64,000 nucleotides of DNA from Methylobacter sp015476545 (GTDB lineage: Bacteria > Pseudomonadota > Gammaproteobacteria > Methylococcales > Methylomonadaceae), in the NCBI RefSeq assembly GCF_052162025.1, contig NZ_CP197401.1:3162001-3226000 (forward strand), read 5' to 3'. Position 1 is the first letter of the stretch. Each line of letters starts with the position of its first letter. Below are positions 63,019 through 64,000 of this stretch, in pieces. The position numbers and the translations under genes were made by a program. Below the pieces are notes generated by a model, which saw nothing but the letters and a program-made list of their open reading frames with translations, had not been told where the DNA came from and did not search any database.

Positions 63019-64000
63019 TTAATCCGCCAAAACGCTAATAAGCATTTCCTTCAAGTCAAGTGCAATATTATTTAAGCTTTCAGCATCCAATATAAGAGAT
63101 TCCCTAAATACATTCTGAGGAATTTTGTTTTTTAACTGTTTGAAAATAAATTTACCTTTTGCCCCTCTAAATAACCTACTTTGGAAATAGTCCCAGATTT
63201 CATCATTACTTGGACTTCCGCCGGTATGTTTATATATTTCATCATTGTGAGCAGCCCTTTGTTTATTAAATTGCTCACGGATTGGAGTGGAATGTTGAGA
63301 TAAAATATCCTCAATATATGTATCGGCTTCTTGTTCCGAACATCCTGCATAATTTATTAAAAAGTCAGGTTCGCAAAAATATGCTTCAACATCTGATATT
63401 TTTGGAAACCATAGGTATGCTCCTACTGCAGAATATTTCGCCTTCAAAACTTCAATTTCATCGTCAGTCAGAGAATCTCTATCACGATGAATAACAATTT
63501 TGTAAGCTCCTCCTAGAGCCTCGGCAAGCACTTTGGCCTGCGATGGGGTTGGTATATGGGAGTAACCAGTTCCTGGATAAAACGCTACATTCCTTTCAAT
63601 CTCATGCCATTGCGACACAATTTTTTGCAAAAATGAGGTATTGGAATCTTCGGAGACTAAAATTATTTTTTTTCCAAAAGCTCCCCATCCCAAAGCCAAT
63701 TCAACTTGTTGTCTATTATGAGAGCCCACTTCTCCATCATTTAGCCAGTATACATTTGCTGATGCCGGAGCACCTCGCACAATAAATGGAGAGTGTGTGC
63801 TCAGTAGAATGCGAAGATTTCTGTCATTTGCAATTCTCGCTAAGACTTTAACAAGCTTACTTTGTGCTGTTGGATGTAAGTGTATATCTGGCTCATCAAC
63901 TAATAAAATTCCTGGCTCGAAAAGCAATATATAAGTAAATATTTGTATCAGTTGAAGAAATCCAGTTCCAATTAGCTCTAATGGCCTAGTAGTACCATTT
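63019..64000 (-). CDS. OLD-like AAA ATPase with TOPRIM-type C-terminus (5' end beyond window)
   Basis: The frame stays open to the window edge (LELIGTGFLQLIQIF is coding and resembles the ABC signature region), so the N-terminal Walker A half is missing here and the start at 63927 suggested by the first possible codon is not real. Visible: Walker B ILLVDEPDIHLHP, the switch His in LSTHSPFIV, then a TOPRIM-like segment with Glu in IILVSEDSNTSFLQKIV and the Asp pair in VIHRDRDS. This order is that of OLD-family nucleases such as GajA and retron-linked effectors. A tail of about 150 residues of unknown function follows. It ends 3 bp before the UvrD gene and probably heads the defence operon. Confidence 0.8.
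   Translation of the reverse strand, partial: NGTTRPLELIGTGFLQLIQIFTYILLFEPGILLVDEPDIHLHPTAQSKLVKVLARIANDRNLRILLSTHSPFIVRGAPASANVYWLNDGEVGSHNRQQVELALGWGAFGKKIILVSEDSNTSFLQKIVSQWHEIERNVAFYPGTGYSHIPTPSQAKVLAEALGGAYKIVIHRDRDSLTDDEIEVLKAKYSAVGAYLWFPKISDVEAYFCEPDFLINYAGCSEQEADTYIEDILSQHSTPIREQFNKQRAAHNDEIYKHTGGSPSNDEIWDYFQSRLFRGAKGKFIFKQLKNKIPQNVFRESLILDAESLNNIALDLKEMLISVLAD

Overview
The window is chromosomal DNA of a Gram-negative bacterium. The evidence is a Wza/Wzc-type capsule or exopolysaccharide cluster, an outer-membrane beta-barrel protein, periplasmic c-type cytochromes and a Tse2/Tsi2-like toxin-immunity pair. The gene families and style (EPS cluster, pirin, multiheme cytochrome, many decayed IS elements and interspersed hairpins) fit a gammaproteobacterium, possibly of the Methylococcales. 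No diagnostic marker such as pmo or 16S rRNA is present, so that placement is a guess.

Layout. (1) 0-15.1 kb, + strand: an exopolysaccharide operon. It holds a glycoside-hydrolase-like protein (truncated by the window edge), a priming sugar transferase, an outer-membrane export lipoprotein, a chain-length regulator/tyrosine autokinase, a polymerase/ligase, a flippase, a methyltransferase and four glycosyltransferases. Together these form a complete Wzx/Wzy-type assembly line. (2) 15.2-25.4 kb: assorted genes separated by hairpin repeats: a TSUP-family permease, a secreted protein with a YPQQQG repeat tail, a glycogen-debranching-type glucosidase, a secreted subtilase with a small secreted partner, a pirin-nitroreductase pair and a small monoheme cytochrome. 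(3) 25.5-29.9 kb: an accessory stretch with a Tse2-like toxin and Tsi2-like immunity gene, a bacterial C2H2 zinc-finger protein, an orphan gene and a secreted lipase. (4) 30.1-34.6 kb, - strand: a three-gene cluster of hexaheme cytochrome, beta-barrel porin and membrane-bound monoheme protein, a plausible trans-outer-membrane electron conduit. (5) 34.7-45.2 kb: small membrane proteins, threonine aldolase, a cupin and FkbM and Fic genes, interrupted by an intact IS21-family element with a 5-bp target duplication and by wrecks of IS1 and IS3 elements, a tyrosine recombinase and an NRPS gene. (6) 45.4 kb to the window end: an integrated island. It starts at a 44-bp fragment of the 3' half of tRNA-Pro(GGG), followed by a P4-type integrase, a TraG/VirD4-like ATPase, an AlpA-type regulator and further IS wrecks. 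It then carries a four-gene - strand defence locus: OLD-like AAA/TOPRIM ATPase, RelE-like/UvrD fusion helicase, DruH-like protein and a giant DruE-like DUF1998 helicase.

The strongest candidate for a system worth pursuing is the 51.1-64.0 kb locus. It joins a Druantia type III-like pair (DruH + DruE) to a Gabija-reminiscent ATPase-nuclease/UvrD pair. The cytochrome-porin cluster and the Tse2/Tsi2 pair are next. All family assignments come from motifs and remembered family features; no database search was run.
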